Below are positions 24,035-31,784 of a stretch of DNA of 64,000 nt, one piece after another (within the stretch, counting starts at the first letter, position 1; every line of letters starts with the position of its first letter). Both the position numbers and the translations under genes were made by a program. This DNA is from Oscillospiraceae bacterium (GTDB lineage Bacteria > Bacillota > Clostridia > Oscillospirales > Ruminococcaceae): the NCBI GenBank assembly GCA_025758045.1, contig CP107208.1:1240001-1304000 (forward strand), in the 5' to 3' direction. The notes under the pieces are model-generated. The model did no database searches and was not told the DNA's origin. It saw only the letters and a list, made by a program, of their open reading frames with translations.

Positions 24035-24390
24035 TGCGGGGGCGTCTGGGGAGCAGCCAGGTCCGGCAGACCGGCTTTTGCAAAGAGTTTACCCAGTGTT
24101 CTGCTCAGCTGGGTACTCTTGAGCTTCGGCGTCTGGCCGCGCGCTACCAGTATTATATCATATCCGCCGATATTTTGCGAGAGATGTTCGCAAAGTGCTG
24201 CCCGCATTACGCGGCGGGCACGGTTGCGCTGTACAGCGTGACCTACTTTCTTGGTAGCCGTCAGGCCGATGCGGGTATAGCCCAGTCGGTTTTTTGCCAC
24301 GTACAGCACCACATGGGGGTGCACGTAGCTTTTGCCGCGGCTGTATACCCGATTGAAATGCCAGTTTTTATTTAAAGTGCGATAACGCAT
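24031..24390 (-). CDS. rnpA: ribonuclease P protein component
   Basis: 119-residue basic protein that assists the RNase P RNA in maturing tRNA 5' ends. The RNR motif is present in VQRNRARRVMR, and the N-terminal LNKNWHFNRVYSRGKSY matches the family. The start is the ATG at 24390; upstream in-frame codons extend into the spacer without homology. It lies between rpmH and yidD as in most bacteria. Confidence 0.95.
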   Translation of the reverse strand: MRYRTLNKNWHFNRVYSRGKSYVHPHVVLYVAKNRLGYTRIGLTATKKVGHAVQRNRARRVMRAALCEHLSQNIGGYDIILVARGQTPKLKSTQLSRTLGKLFAKAGLPDLAAPQTPPQ

Positions 24391-24465
24391 GGTAAAAATC
24401 CTTTTTTGAAAAAAGGGCTGCTGATATTCCATCAGCAACCCTTTACTTCATTGTTATACCAAAGA

Positions 24466-24600
24466 TCAGACAGTCAGGCTCTTGCGACCCTTAGCACGGC
24501 GGCGAGCAATGACCTTGCGGCCGTTCTTGGTAGCCATGCGGTTCAGGAAACCGTGGACGCGGCTGCGCTGACGCTTCTTGGGCTGGAAAGTACGCTTCAT
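24466..24600 (-). CDS. rpmH: 50S ribosomal protein L34
   Basis: 44-residue basic protein reading MKRTFQPKKRQRSRVHGF... to KGRKSLTV, an essentially canonical L34. AGGAGG precedes the ATG at 24600. First gene of the leftward cluster next to the origin. Confidence 0.98.
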   Translation of the reverse strand: MKRTFQPKKRQRSRVHGFLNRMATKNGRKVIARRRAKGRKSLTV

Positions 24601-24681
24601 TTTTCATTCCTCCTGTTGAAATTCCCAGTATGGGGCTAGTCCAGGCTATTGCCCTACACTGGGGCAGCCTTGCAGACTTAG

Positions 24682-24711
24682 ATTATACGCGATGTATATA
24701 GGTTTTGTCAA
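24682..24711 (-). promoter_or_regulatory. promoter of rpmH
   Basis: TTGACA (24711-24706), TATAAT (24687-24682), 18-nt spacer, about 75 bases before the rpmH start. Confidence 0.85.
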
Positions 24712-24869
24712 TACTTTTCGGGATATTTTTTCGCAGAAACGCTAAGTTATTGCGGATTTTTTGTTGGTCTACAAGATGTAGTGTACAGCCGGTTTTTTCC
24801 CACATAGTCATACGCCGGTCCTGCCCCTCTTGTCTGCGCGTGATTTTTATTTTAAGGGCGGCCGTGCAG

Positions 24870-24904
24870 TTTTCCACCATGGTTTTTCCACTATCTGTTG
24901 AAAA
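24870..24904. promoter_or_regulatory. DnaA-box-like sites upstream of dnaA
   Basis: TTTTCCACC (24870-24878), TTTTCCACT (24884-24892) and TGTTGAAAA (24896-24904) lie side by side upstream of the dnaA promoter, each close to the TTTTCCACA box used in the origin. Probable autoregulation of dnaA. Confidence 0.6.
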
Positions 24905-24959
24905 CTCGGTTCAGAGCTTGGACTTTTTAAAAAATTTCTACCTTTATATAAAGGGACTG

Positions 24960-24988
24960 TTGTTTTGGGTGCTGTTTTGTGGTATACT
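24960..24988 (+). promoter_or_regulatory. promoter of dnaA
   Basis: TTGTTT (24960-24965) and TATACT (24983-24988) with a 17-nt spacer; predicted start near 24995. Confidence 0.7.
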
Positions 24989-25004
24989 GTATGTGGTATT
25001 TTTG

Positions 25005-25035
25005 CGCCCTGTTGAAAGGGGCGATTTTTAACAGG
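25005..25035 (+). promoter_or_regulatory. alternative hairpins in the dnaA leader
   Basis: CGCCC (25005-25009) can pair with GGGCG (25019-25023) just before ATTTTTA, or CCTGTT (25008-25013) with AACAGG (25030-25035). The two are mutually exclusive, so a small attenuator is possible. Confidence 0.4.
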
Positions 25036-25056
25036 AAGTGGGGAGTATCGAGATCC

Positions 25057-26379
25057 ATGGATTCCATCAACGACGTATTGAACGCGGCCAAGCAGTATTG
25101 CCGTGAACATACTTCCGAGGCGACCTATCAATATTATATCAGCGACATCAAGGCGGTCAGCTTTGAAAATTCCAACACTATCACGCTGGAGATCCGCAAT
25201 GCGTTTATTTTAAGTATTGTGTCGGACCGCTATGCAACTACGTTGAAGGATGCCTTCAAATCGGTACTTGGCTTTGATGTTGACCTGAAATTCGTTACCC
25301 CGAAAGAGGGCGGCGACGAGGAAGGAAAAGAGAAGAAACCCAAGCTGGACGAAAAATCCCTGCCCAGCGGCCGGTATGATTTCACCTTTGAAAACTTCAT
25401 CAAGGGTCCATCGAACCAGTTTGCCTATGCGGCGGCACAGGCGGTTGCGGCCAACCCGTCCGGCGCGTACAACCCGCTGTTCATCTACGGGCCATCCGGC
25501 CTGGGCAAGACCCACTTGCTGAACGCGATCCAGGTGGAGATCAAAAAGAATCACCCGGATTTCAACATTGTGTATGTGGACTGTGAAATGTTCACCAATG
25601 AGATCATCACCGCCGTCAAGACGGCCACCACGGAACAGTTCCGAGACAAGTACCGCAAGGCGGACGTACTGCTGATCGACGATATCCAGTTCCTGGCCGG
25701 CAAGGAAAGTACGCAGGAAGAGTTTTTCCACACTTTCAACACCCTGCACAACGACGGTCGTCAGATCGTTATCGCGTCCGATCGCCCGGCAAAGGAGATC
25801 AAGAGCCTGGAGGAGCGTCTGCGCACCCGGTTCGAGTGGGGCTTGACAGCCGACATCCAGCCGCCGGATTTTGAGACCCGCGTTGCCATTGTCAAGCGCA
25901 AGGCGGAACTTCTCAACCTGGACCTGCCCAACGATGTTGCGGAGTACATCGCCAACCATTTGAAGCAGAACATCCGCCAGCTGGAAGGCGCCGTGAAAAA
26001 ACTGAATGCTTATTACATGCTGGAAGGCATTGCTCCCTGTATCGGTGTGACGACCACAGCCATCAAGGATACCCTGAACGACAGCCAGCCGATCCCGGTC
26101 ACGATCGAAAAGATCCTGAATGAGGTCGCCCGCACTTACAATGTGCTGCCTGCGGATATCCGCGGGAAAAAGCGCAACGCAAATGTGAGCGCCGCACGGC
26201 AGATGACCATGTATATTATCCGCGAAGTTACCGGCATGAGCATGGAAGCTATCGGCCAGGAATTCCAGCGCGATCATTCCACCGTTGTGTATTCTATTAA
26301 AACGATGGAGGAAAATATCTCCCGCGACCAGCACCTGAAAGAAATGTGCAGCGACATCATGAAAAACGTGCGTACCTGA
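25057..26379 (+). CDS. dnaA: chromosomal replication initiator DnaA
   Basis: 440 residues. N-terminal domain I (~1-80), a short acidic/basic linker, the AAA+ domain III with Walker A GPSGLGKT (~residues 145-155) and Walker B LLIDDIQFLAG, and domain IV with the box-recognition motif FQRDHSTVVYS. Binds DnaA boxes and opens oriC. The start used is the ATG at 25057; a longer reading to 24979 would include the promoter. Downstream, the gene is separated from dnaN by ~560 bases holding oriC. Confidence 0.98.
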   Translation: MDSINDVLNAAKQYCREHTSEATYQYYISDIKAVSFENSNTITLEIRNAFILSIVSDRYATTLKDAFKSVLGFDVDLKFVTPKEGGDEEGKEKKPKLDEKSLPSGRYDFTFENFIKGPSNQFAYAAAQAVAANPSGAYNPLFIYGPSGLGKTHLLNAIQVEIKKNHPDFNIVYVDCEMFTNEIITAVKTATTEQFRDKYRKADVLLIDDIQFLAGKESTQEEFFHTFNTLHNDGRQIVIASDRPAKEIKSLEERLRTRFEWGLTADIQPPDFETRVAIVKRKAELLNLDLPNDVAEYIANHLKQNIRQLEGAVKKLNAYYMLEGIAPCIGVTTTAIKDTLNDSQPIPVTIEKILNEVARTYNVLPADIRGKKRNANVSAARQMTMYIIREVTGMSMEAIGQEFQRDHSTVVYSIKTMEENISRDQHLKEMCSDIMKNVRT

Positions 26380-26395
26380 TTTTACGGGAGTTTCC

Positions 26396-26419
26396 GTTAC
26401 TTTCTTGAAAGAAAGTAAC
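26396..26419. repeat. palindromic repeat R2
   Basis: GTTACTTTCTT-GA-AAGAAAGTAAC, 17 bases after the dnaA stop, followed by CAAAGAACTTTT. Confidence 0.85.
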
Positions 26420-26551
26420 CAAAGAACTTTTAATATATTATCACCGTTAAGTGGATATATTTTTTTGTTCCTCCCATTATCCCCAGTTCACATGGGCTGC
26501 AAGTTATACTCTACATCCTCTTAGTTTCAGATCGATATTAGAGTTTCTTTG

Positions 26552-26575
26552 GTTCTTTCTTTGCAAAGAAAGAAC
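26552..26575. repeat. palindromic repeat R3
   Basis: GTTCTTTCTTTG / CAAAGAAAGAAC, perfect 24-bp palindrome preceded by AGAGTTTCTTTG; mirror orientation to R2. Confidence 0.85.
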
Positions 26576-26582
26576 GACAAAT

Positions 26583-26847
26583 CTTTCCACAAAGTTTTTA
26601 GTTATTAACAACGGGTTTTCCAAGAGTCGTGTGGAAAAGTTGAGTTTTCCCAGTTTTCCACAAAAGATTTCACGGCGAAATCTGGAAAATCCAACGCTTA
26701 TTTTCCGCGCAGTGATAATAAACGCGCCATTTTTCCACAGTTTTCACACCCCCTACTACTACTACGATAAAAGATTCTAGTTTATTCTCTACTTTTGCAA
26801 ACTGAACGGCAAAATTGCAAACAAACTACCGACCCTTTTGTGGAAAA
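26583..26847. other. oriC: oriC: DnaA boxes, GC cluster and DnaA-trios
   Basis: DnaA-box-like 9-mers occur at 26583-26591 (CTTTCCACA), 26630-26638 (reverse), 26654-26662, 26731-26739 and 26839-26847 (reverse). Immediately after the 26731 box come TTTTCACAC, a run of C, and four TAC triplets (26754-26765), that is TAG trios on the other strand, then an A+T-rich stretch. Box, GC cluster, DnaA-trios and A+T DNA in this order is the basal unwinding system described in Bacillus. Opening is therefore expected at about 26766-26800, towards dnaN. Confidence 0.9.
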
Positions 26848-26901
26848 ATGTAACTAAATCAAAAATTCCCCTCTCAAGAGGACTCATTTAAAGTTTCTTT
26901 G

Positions 26902-26927
26902 CTTACTTTCTTTTCAAAGAAAGTAAG
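26902..26927. repeat. palindromic repeat R4, overlaps the dnaN ribosome site
   Basis: CTTACTTTCTTT-TC-AAAGAAAGTAAG at 26902-26927, preceded by TTAAAGTTTCTTTG. The descending arm ends in GTAAGGAG, which is the Shine-Dalgarno region of dnaN, so hairpin folding would partly mask it. Confidence 0.85.
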
Positions 26928-26943
26928 GAGAAAGGAATCAATT

Positions 26944-28053
26944 ATGAAATTTGAATGCGAAAAATCCATGCTCGCCTCCGCCATTGAGGGTGTCAGCCGC
27001 GCCATCACCAACCGCGCCGCCATCCCCGTGCTGGAAGGCATCTATATGAAAGCCGAAGGATTTAATTTGACTTTGACTGGTTACGATATGGAGATGGGCA
27101 TCACCACCACCATTGAGTGCAACGTGTTGGTTCCCGGCGAGACCGTACTGGATGCCAAGCTGCTGGGCTCAATGGTCAGCCGCATGCCCGCCGGCAATGT
27201 CCGCATTGAGCTGAACGACGAAGGTCAGGCAAAAATCAGCGGTGGTGTGGCAGAATTTGAAATTCCTGCCCTGAACGCCAGCGACTACCCCAGCCTGCCC
27301 GTGACCGGCGCCGATAATACCATGACAATGAAATGCGGCGTCATCCGCGAAATGATCGAAAAGACCATTTATGCCGTCAGCCAGGACGACAAAAAGCCAG
27401 CCCACACCGGCGAACTGTTCGTCATTGAGCCGGGCAGCCTGACGGTCGTGGCTCTGGACGGCTACCGCCTCGCCATTATCCAGCGCGACGTCGAGTGCAC
27501 CCGCGACATCCGCATCATCATCCCTAGCAAAACGCTGCAGGAACTGCTCAAGATCATGGGTGGCGCCGACGAGGACGTGAAGATCGATGCCAACCGCCGT
27601 TATGTCGTGTTCACCACCAACGGCTACACCATCATGAGCCGCCTGATCGAGGGCGACTTCCTGAACTACGAGAGCGTTATCCCGAAGGATAAGAAAACAC
27701 GTATCACCGTTGATTGCAAAACCTTTATCGATACGATTGAGCGCGCTTCTCTGATCATCACCGAGCGGCTGAAGAATCCGCTGCGCATCAGTTTTACCGA
27801 GAATAAAATCACCGTGCGCTGCCAGACCCCGCTGGGCAAGGTCGTGGACGAGTTTGCCCCTGTGGAGATGACCGGCGACCCCGTGGAGATCGGTTTTAAT
27901 AACCGCTACCTGCTGGACGCCCTGCGCTACTCCAAGTGCGAGAAGATGGTACTGGAGATCAACGGACCCTTAAGTCCCGTCAAGATTTTGCCGGAAAACG
28001 GCAAGGACTTCATCTACCTGGTCCTGCCGGTTCGCTTTAAGAATGAAGGCTAA
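26944..28053 (+). CDS. dnaN: DNA polymerase III beta subunit (sliding clamp)
   Basis: 369 residues forming three repeated clamp domains; N-terminal MKFECEKSMLASAIEGVSRAI and C-terminal LPVRF ending are typical. The dimeric ring tethers polymerase to DNA. The start is the ATG at 26944, seven bases after AAGGAGAAAGG, part of which lies in palindrome R4. The RNA-binding S4 gene starts three bases after the stop. Confidence 0.98.
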   Translation: MKFECEKSMLASAIEGVSRAITNRAAIPVLEGIYMKAEGFNLTLTGYDMEMGITTTIECNVLVPGETVLDAKLLGSMVSRMPAGNVRIELNDEGQAKISGGVAEFEIPALNASDYPSLPVTGADNTMTMKCGVIREMIEKTIYAVSQDDKKPAHTGELFVIEPGSLTVVALDGYRLAIIQRDVECTRDIRIIIPSKTLQELLKIMGGADEDVKIDANRRYVVFTTNGYTIMSRLIEGDFLNYESVIPKDKKTRITVDCKTFIDTIERASLIITERLKNPLRISFTENKITVRCQTPLGKVVDEFAPVEMTGDPVEIGFNNRYLLDALRYSKCEKMVLEINGPLSPVKILPENGKDFIYLVLPVRFKNEG

Positions 28054-28056
28054 CGT

Positions 28057-28272
28057 ATGGAAAAAATTCGTATCAACACGGAGTTTATCAAGCTGGATGC
28101 CCTGCTGAAATTTGCAGGCCTGTGCGAGACTGGCGGCGAAGCCAAGGAGCTGATCCAGGGCGGCGCGGTCAAGGTCAATGGAGAGGTCTGCACGATGCGC
28201 GGCAAAAAGTGTCGCGCCGGTGACACGGTGGAGCTGGAAGGCCAGACCGTGCAGGTCGCGGAGGGCGCGTAA
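28057..28272 (+). CDS. yaaA: S4 domain RNA-binding protein YaaA/RlbA
   Basis: 71-residue single S4 domain (LDALLKFAGLCETGGEAKELIQGGAVKVNGE), usual between dnaN and recF in Firmicutes. Likely binds rRNA or stalled ribosomal complexes. Its stop and the recF start share bases (TAATG). Confidence 0.93.
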   Translation: MEKIRINTEFIKLDALLKFAGLCETGGEAKELIQGGAVKVNGEVCTMRGKKCRAGDTVELEGQTVQVAEGA

Positions 28273-29363
28273 TGCGCCTGAACCACCTGACCCTGACCGA
28301 CCACCGCAATATCAAATACGCCGAGCTGACACCTGACCCTCACCTTACGGTTTTGTGCGGCCCCAACGGCCAGGGAAAGACCAATTTGCTGGAGGCCGTC
28401 TGGCTGCTGACCGGCGGCAAAAGCTTCCGTGGGTCCAAGGATGCCGAGCTCATCCGCCGCGGATGCGACTTTTCGGTGATCGAGGGTGCATTCGAGACCG
28501 AGGATTGCGCTAAAACTATCCGTTTAACGGTGGGCAGTAAAGGCAGCCAACGGCCGGGCCGCACCGCGAAACTGAACGGTGTGGACCAAGGCCGCGCGGC
28601 TGCCTTGGCCGGGAACTTCCAGGCCGTTGTGTTTGAGCCGGACCTGCTCAGTTTGGTCAAAGGCGGACCGGAAGGCCGGCGGCGGTTTCTGGATTCGGCG
28701 CTGTGCCAGGTGTACCGGCCTTATCTGGTGGCACTGCGGCGCTACACAAGGCTTGTGGCGCAGAAAAACGCGCTGCTGAAAAGCTACGAAATAACGCCCA
28801 ATGCCGCGCTGCTGCTGGATGCTTATAATGAGCAGCTTGCCCAGTACGGTGGGCAGATCATGGAGCACCGCCGCAAATTTATTGCGGAGCTGGCCCCCAT
28901 TGCCGCCAAGAATTACAGCGAGATCTCCCACGATGCCGAAGTGCTGCAGCTGAATTACCAGTTGTGTGCCAATAACACCACTGCAGACGCGCTGGCGAAA
29001 AAATTGGAATCGGTCAAAAATGCCGAGCTGCGCGCCGGGTTCTGTTTGGCGGGACCACACCGCGAAGATCTGGAAATAAAACTGGATGACCAGCCTGCCC
29101 GCGTGTTTGGCAGCCAGGGCCAGCAGCGCAGCTGCGTATTGGCCATGAAACTGGCCGAGGCCAGCGTGGTCGGCAGCCTTTTTGGCGAACACCCGGTGCT
29201 GCTGCTGGACGATGTGCTCAGCGAGCTGGACGATGAACGCCAGACCTACCTGCTGACCCGTATGGGCGAGCACCAGACCATCGTGACCACTTGCGATACT
29301 GCCGCATTTGCACGTACCAATGGTAAAATCGTGATGGTGAAAGCAGGCACCGTGACCGAATAA
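28272..29363 (+). CDS. recF: DNA replication and repair protein RecF
   Basis: 363 residues, SMC-like ABC ATPase with Walker A GPNGQGKTN near residue 30, the signature region FGSQGQQRS and Walker B LLLDDVLSELD near the C terminus. RecF helps RecA load at gaps and belongs in this operon. Spacing to yaaA is negative (overlap). Confidence 0.97.
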   Translation: MRLNHLTLTDHRNIKYAELTPDPHLTVLCGPNGQGKTNLLEAVWLLTGGKSFRGSKDAELIRRGCDFSVIEGAFETEDCAKTIRLTVGSKGSQRPGRTAKLNGVDQGRAAALAGNFQAVVFEPDLLSLVKGGPEGRRRFLDSALCQVYRPYLVALRRYTRLVAQKNALLKSYEITPNAALLLDAYNEQLAQYGGQIMEHRRKFIAELAPIAAKNYSEISHDAEVLQLNYQLCANNTTADALAKKLESVKNAELRAGFCLAGPHREDLEIKLDDQPARVFGSQGQQRSCVLAMKLAEASVVGSLFGEHPVLLLDDVLSELDDERQTYLLTRMGEHQTIVTTCDTAAFARTNGKIVMVKAGTVTE

Positions 29364-29377
29364 AAGAGGAGCAGGGC

Positions 29378-29641
29378 ATGTATTTCCATGCAGGGCAGGA
29401 TTTTGTTTTGAATACCCGGGATGTCATCGGTGTGTTCGATCTGGACACAGCCGGGGCCTCCTGCCGGACAGAAGAATATTTCAGAAGTGCCGAGGATAAC
29501 GGTGCCGTGGTGGATCTGTGTGCCCCCGGCAGCCTGCCAAAAAGCTTCCTCGTCACCGATTTCCCCGATGAGACCATCTACATCAGCCAGCTTTCGCCCG
29601 TAGCCTTAAAAAAGCGGGCAGAAAAGGCCGAATTAAAATAA
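29378..29641 (+). CDS. remB: RemB-like DUF370 protein (YaaB)
   Basis: 87 residues, DUF370/RemA-RemB family: N-terminal MYFHAGQDFVLNTRDVIGVFDLD is the family signature. In Bacillus the paralogue RemA is a DNA-binding regulator of matrix genes; RemB's role is less clear. Conserved position between recF and gyrB. AGAGGAG precedes the ATG. Confidence 0.9.
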   Translation: MYFHAGQDFVLNTRDVIGVFDLDTAGASCRTEEYFRSAEDNGAVVDLCAPGSLPKSFLVTDFPDETIYISQLSPVALKKRAEKAELK

Positions 29642-29701
29642 AACTGCTTCCATAGAGGGAAGCAACAGCAGATACCCACCACAACAGGAGGCTATCATTT
29701 C

Positions 29702-31690
29702 ATGGCAGAAGAAATCATCACCGAAACCAACCGCGAAACGGCCACGGACCATGCCTACGGCGGTGCGCAGATCCAGGTCCTGGAGGGTCTGGAGGCTGTG
29801 CGCAAGCGCCCCGGCATGTATATCGGTTCTACCGGCCCTTCCGGCCTGCATCACCTGGTCTACGAGATCGTCGATAACGCCATCGACGAAGCCCTGGCTG
29901 GGTACTGCACCCATATCGAAGTAACGATCAAACCCGGTAATATCATCGAAGTTTCCGATAACGGCCGCGGCATCCCCGTGGACATCCAGCCAAAGCTGGG
30001 CATCCCGGCCGTCACAGTCGTATATACCGTGCTGCACGCCGGCGGTAAGTTCGGCGGCGAGGATTCCGGCTACAAGGTGGCTGGCGGTCTGCACGGCGTC
30101 GGTGCGTCGGTCGTTAATGCACTGTCTGAGTGGCTGACCGTCCGCGTCCGCCGCGATGGTGCTGAGTATGAGCAGAGCTTCAAGCGCGGCAAACCCGATG
30201 GTGATCTGAAAAAGATCGGCGCGGCAGCCTCCACCGGTACTACGGTCACCTTCAAGCCGGACCCGGAAATGTTCCAGGAAACAACGCTGTATCGTTACGA
30301 AACGCTGCTCAAGCGCCTGCGGGAAGAAGCCTTCCTGAACGCCGGTGTCCGCATCACCCTGACAGATGAGCGTCCCGAGAGTGACCGCCCACAGGAGGAA
30401 AAGAGTGAAGGAAACGAGGTCCGCACCGAGACCATGTGCTACGAGGGCGGCATCCGTTCCTTCGTCAGCTACCTGTGTGAGCGCCGCGACCTCACCCCGC
30501 TGACCCCGCAGGTCATGTATATGAAGGGCGAGGGCCAGGGCGCCGTGGCCGAGGTGGCTTTGCAGTATTACGATAACAGCTATAATGAACTGCTGCTCAG
30601 TTTTGCCAATAACGTGCATACGCCTGAGGGAGGCACCCACGAGGAAGGCTTTAAGCTGGCCCTGACCCGTGTGCTGAACGAGTACGGCCGCGCTAAAGGC
30701 ATCCTGAAAGATAAGGACGAGAATCTTTCCGGCCCCGATGCCCGCGAGGGTATCATTGCCATCATCAGTGTCAAGCTGCAGGAAGCTCAGTTCGAGGGCC
30801 AGACCAAGGCCAAGCTGGGCAATACCTTCATCAAGGGCCTGGTCAGCAATGTGGTCTACAAGGCCCTGACCGAGTACTTTGAGGAAAACCCCGCCGTTGC
30901 CAAGGCAATTCTGGAAAAGGCCACCCAGGCAGCCCGTGCCCGTGCCGCCGCCAAAAAGGCCCGTGAACTGGTCCGCCGCAAGAGCGCGCTGGAATCCAAC
31001 CGCATGCCCGGCAAGTTGGCCGACTGCCATGAAAAAGATCCCAGCAAGACCGAACTCTTCATTGTGGAGGGCGATTCTGCAGGCGGCTCGGCCAAGATGG
31101 GCCGAGACTCCAACATTCAGGCCATCCTGCCGCTTTGGGGCAAGATGCTGAACGTCGAAAAAGCCCGCGCCGACCGTATTTACGGCAACGATAAGCTGAT
31201 GCCCGTGGTCACGGCTCTGGGCACCGGTATCGGCGATGAATTTGATATTTCCAAGGTGCGTTACCATAAAATCTTTATTATGGCCGATGCCGATGTTGAC
31301 GGCTCCCATATCTGCACCTTGATGCTGACCTTCTTCTTCCGCTATATGCGGCCGCTGATCGACAACGGTTACGTTTACGTGGCCCAGCCGCCGCTGTTCA
31401 AGCTGCAGAAAGGCCAGACCGTCAAGTATGCCTATAATGACGATGAAATGAAGATTTTGAGCGCCGAAATGCCCGGCGCCAAGGTCAACCGCTACAAAGG
31501 CTTGGGCGAGATGAACCCCGACCAGTTGTGGGAGACCACCATGAACCCGGATAACCGCGTCATCGTGCAGATCAAGATCGAGGATGCCGAGCGTGCCGAC
31601 GAAGCTTTCAGCATCCTGATGGGTGAGCAGGTCGAACCCCGCCGCCAGTTCATCGAGAAAAACGCCAAGTACGCGAATCTTGATGTGTAA
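29702..31690 (+). CDS. gyrB: DNA gyrase subunit B
   Basis: 662 residues, the short Gram-positive form (no large insertion). GHKL ATPase motifs include VSDNGRGIP and GLHGVGASVVNALS; the Toprim domain has EGDSAGG and DADVDG for Mg2+; the C-terminal tail QFIEKNA is normal. Supplies ATP-driven negative supercoiling with GyrA. A palindromic repeat follows the stop directly. Confidence 0.98.
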   Translation: MAEEIITETNRETATDHAYGGAQIQVLEGLEAVRKRPGMYIGSTGPSGLHHLVYEIVDNAIDEALAGYCTHIEVTIKPGNIIEVSDNGRGIPVDIQPKLGIPAVTVVYTVLHAGGKFGGEDSGYKVAGGLHGVGASVVNALSEWLTVRVRRDGAEYEQSFKRGKPDGDLKKIGAAASTGTTVTFKPDPEMFQETTLYRYETLLKRLREEAFLNAGVRITLTDERPESDRPQEEKSEGNEVRTETMCYEGGIRSFVSYLCERRDLTPLTPQVMYMKGEGQGAVAEVALQYYDNSYNELLLSFANNVHTPEGGTHEEGFKLALTRVLNEYGRAKGILKDKDENLSGPDAREGIIAIISVKLQEAQFEGQTKAKLGNTFIKGLVSNVVYKALTEYFEENPAVAKAILEKATQAARARAAAKKARELVRRKSALESNRMPGKLADCHEKDPSKTELFIVEGDSAGGSAKMGRDSNIQAILPLWGKMLNVEKARADRIYGNDKLMPVVTALGTGIGDEFDISKVRYHKIFIMADADVDGSHICTLMLTFFFRYMRPLIDNGYVYVAQPPLFKLQKGQTVKYAYNDDEMKILSAEMPGAKVNRYKGLGEMNPDQLWETTMNPDNRVIVQIKIEDAERADEAFSILMGEQVEPRRQFIEKNAKYANLDV

Positions 31691-31715
31691 CCTACTTTCT
31701 TTGAAAAAAAGTAGG
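31691..31715. repeat. palindromic repeat R5
   Basis: CCTACTTTCTTT-GA-AAAAAAGTAGG-like hairpin with one imperfection, immediately after the gyrB stop. Confidence 0.75.
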
Positions 31716-31784
31716 CAAGAAAATTTTAATTTTCCCGCCGTAAAGTGGTTCTAGAGAGATAGATTAGATATTTAAGGTGATAGA

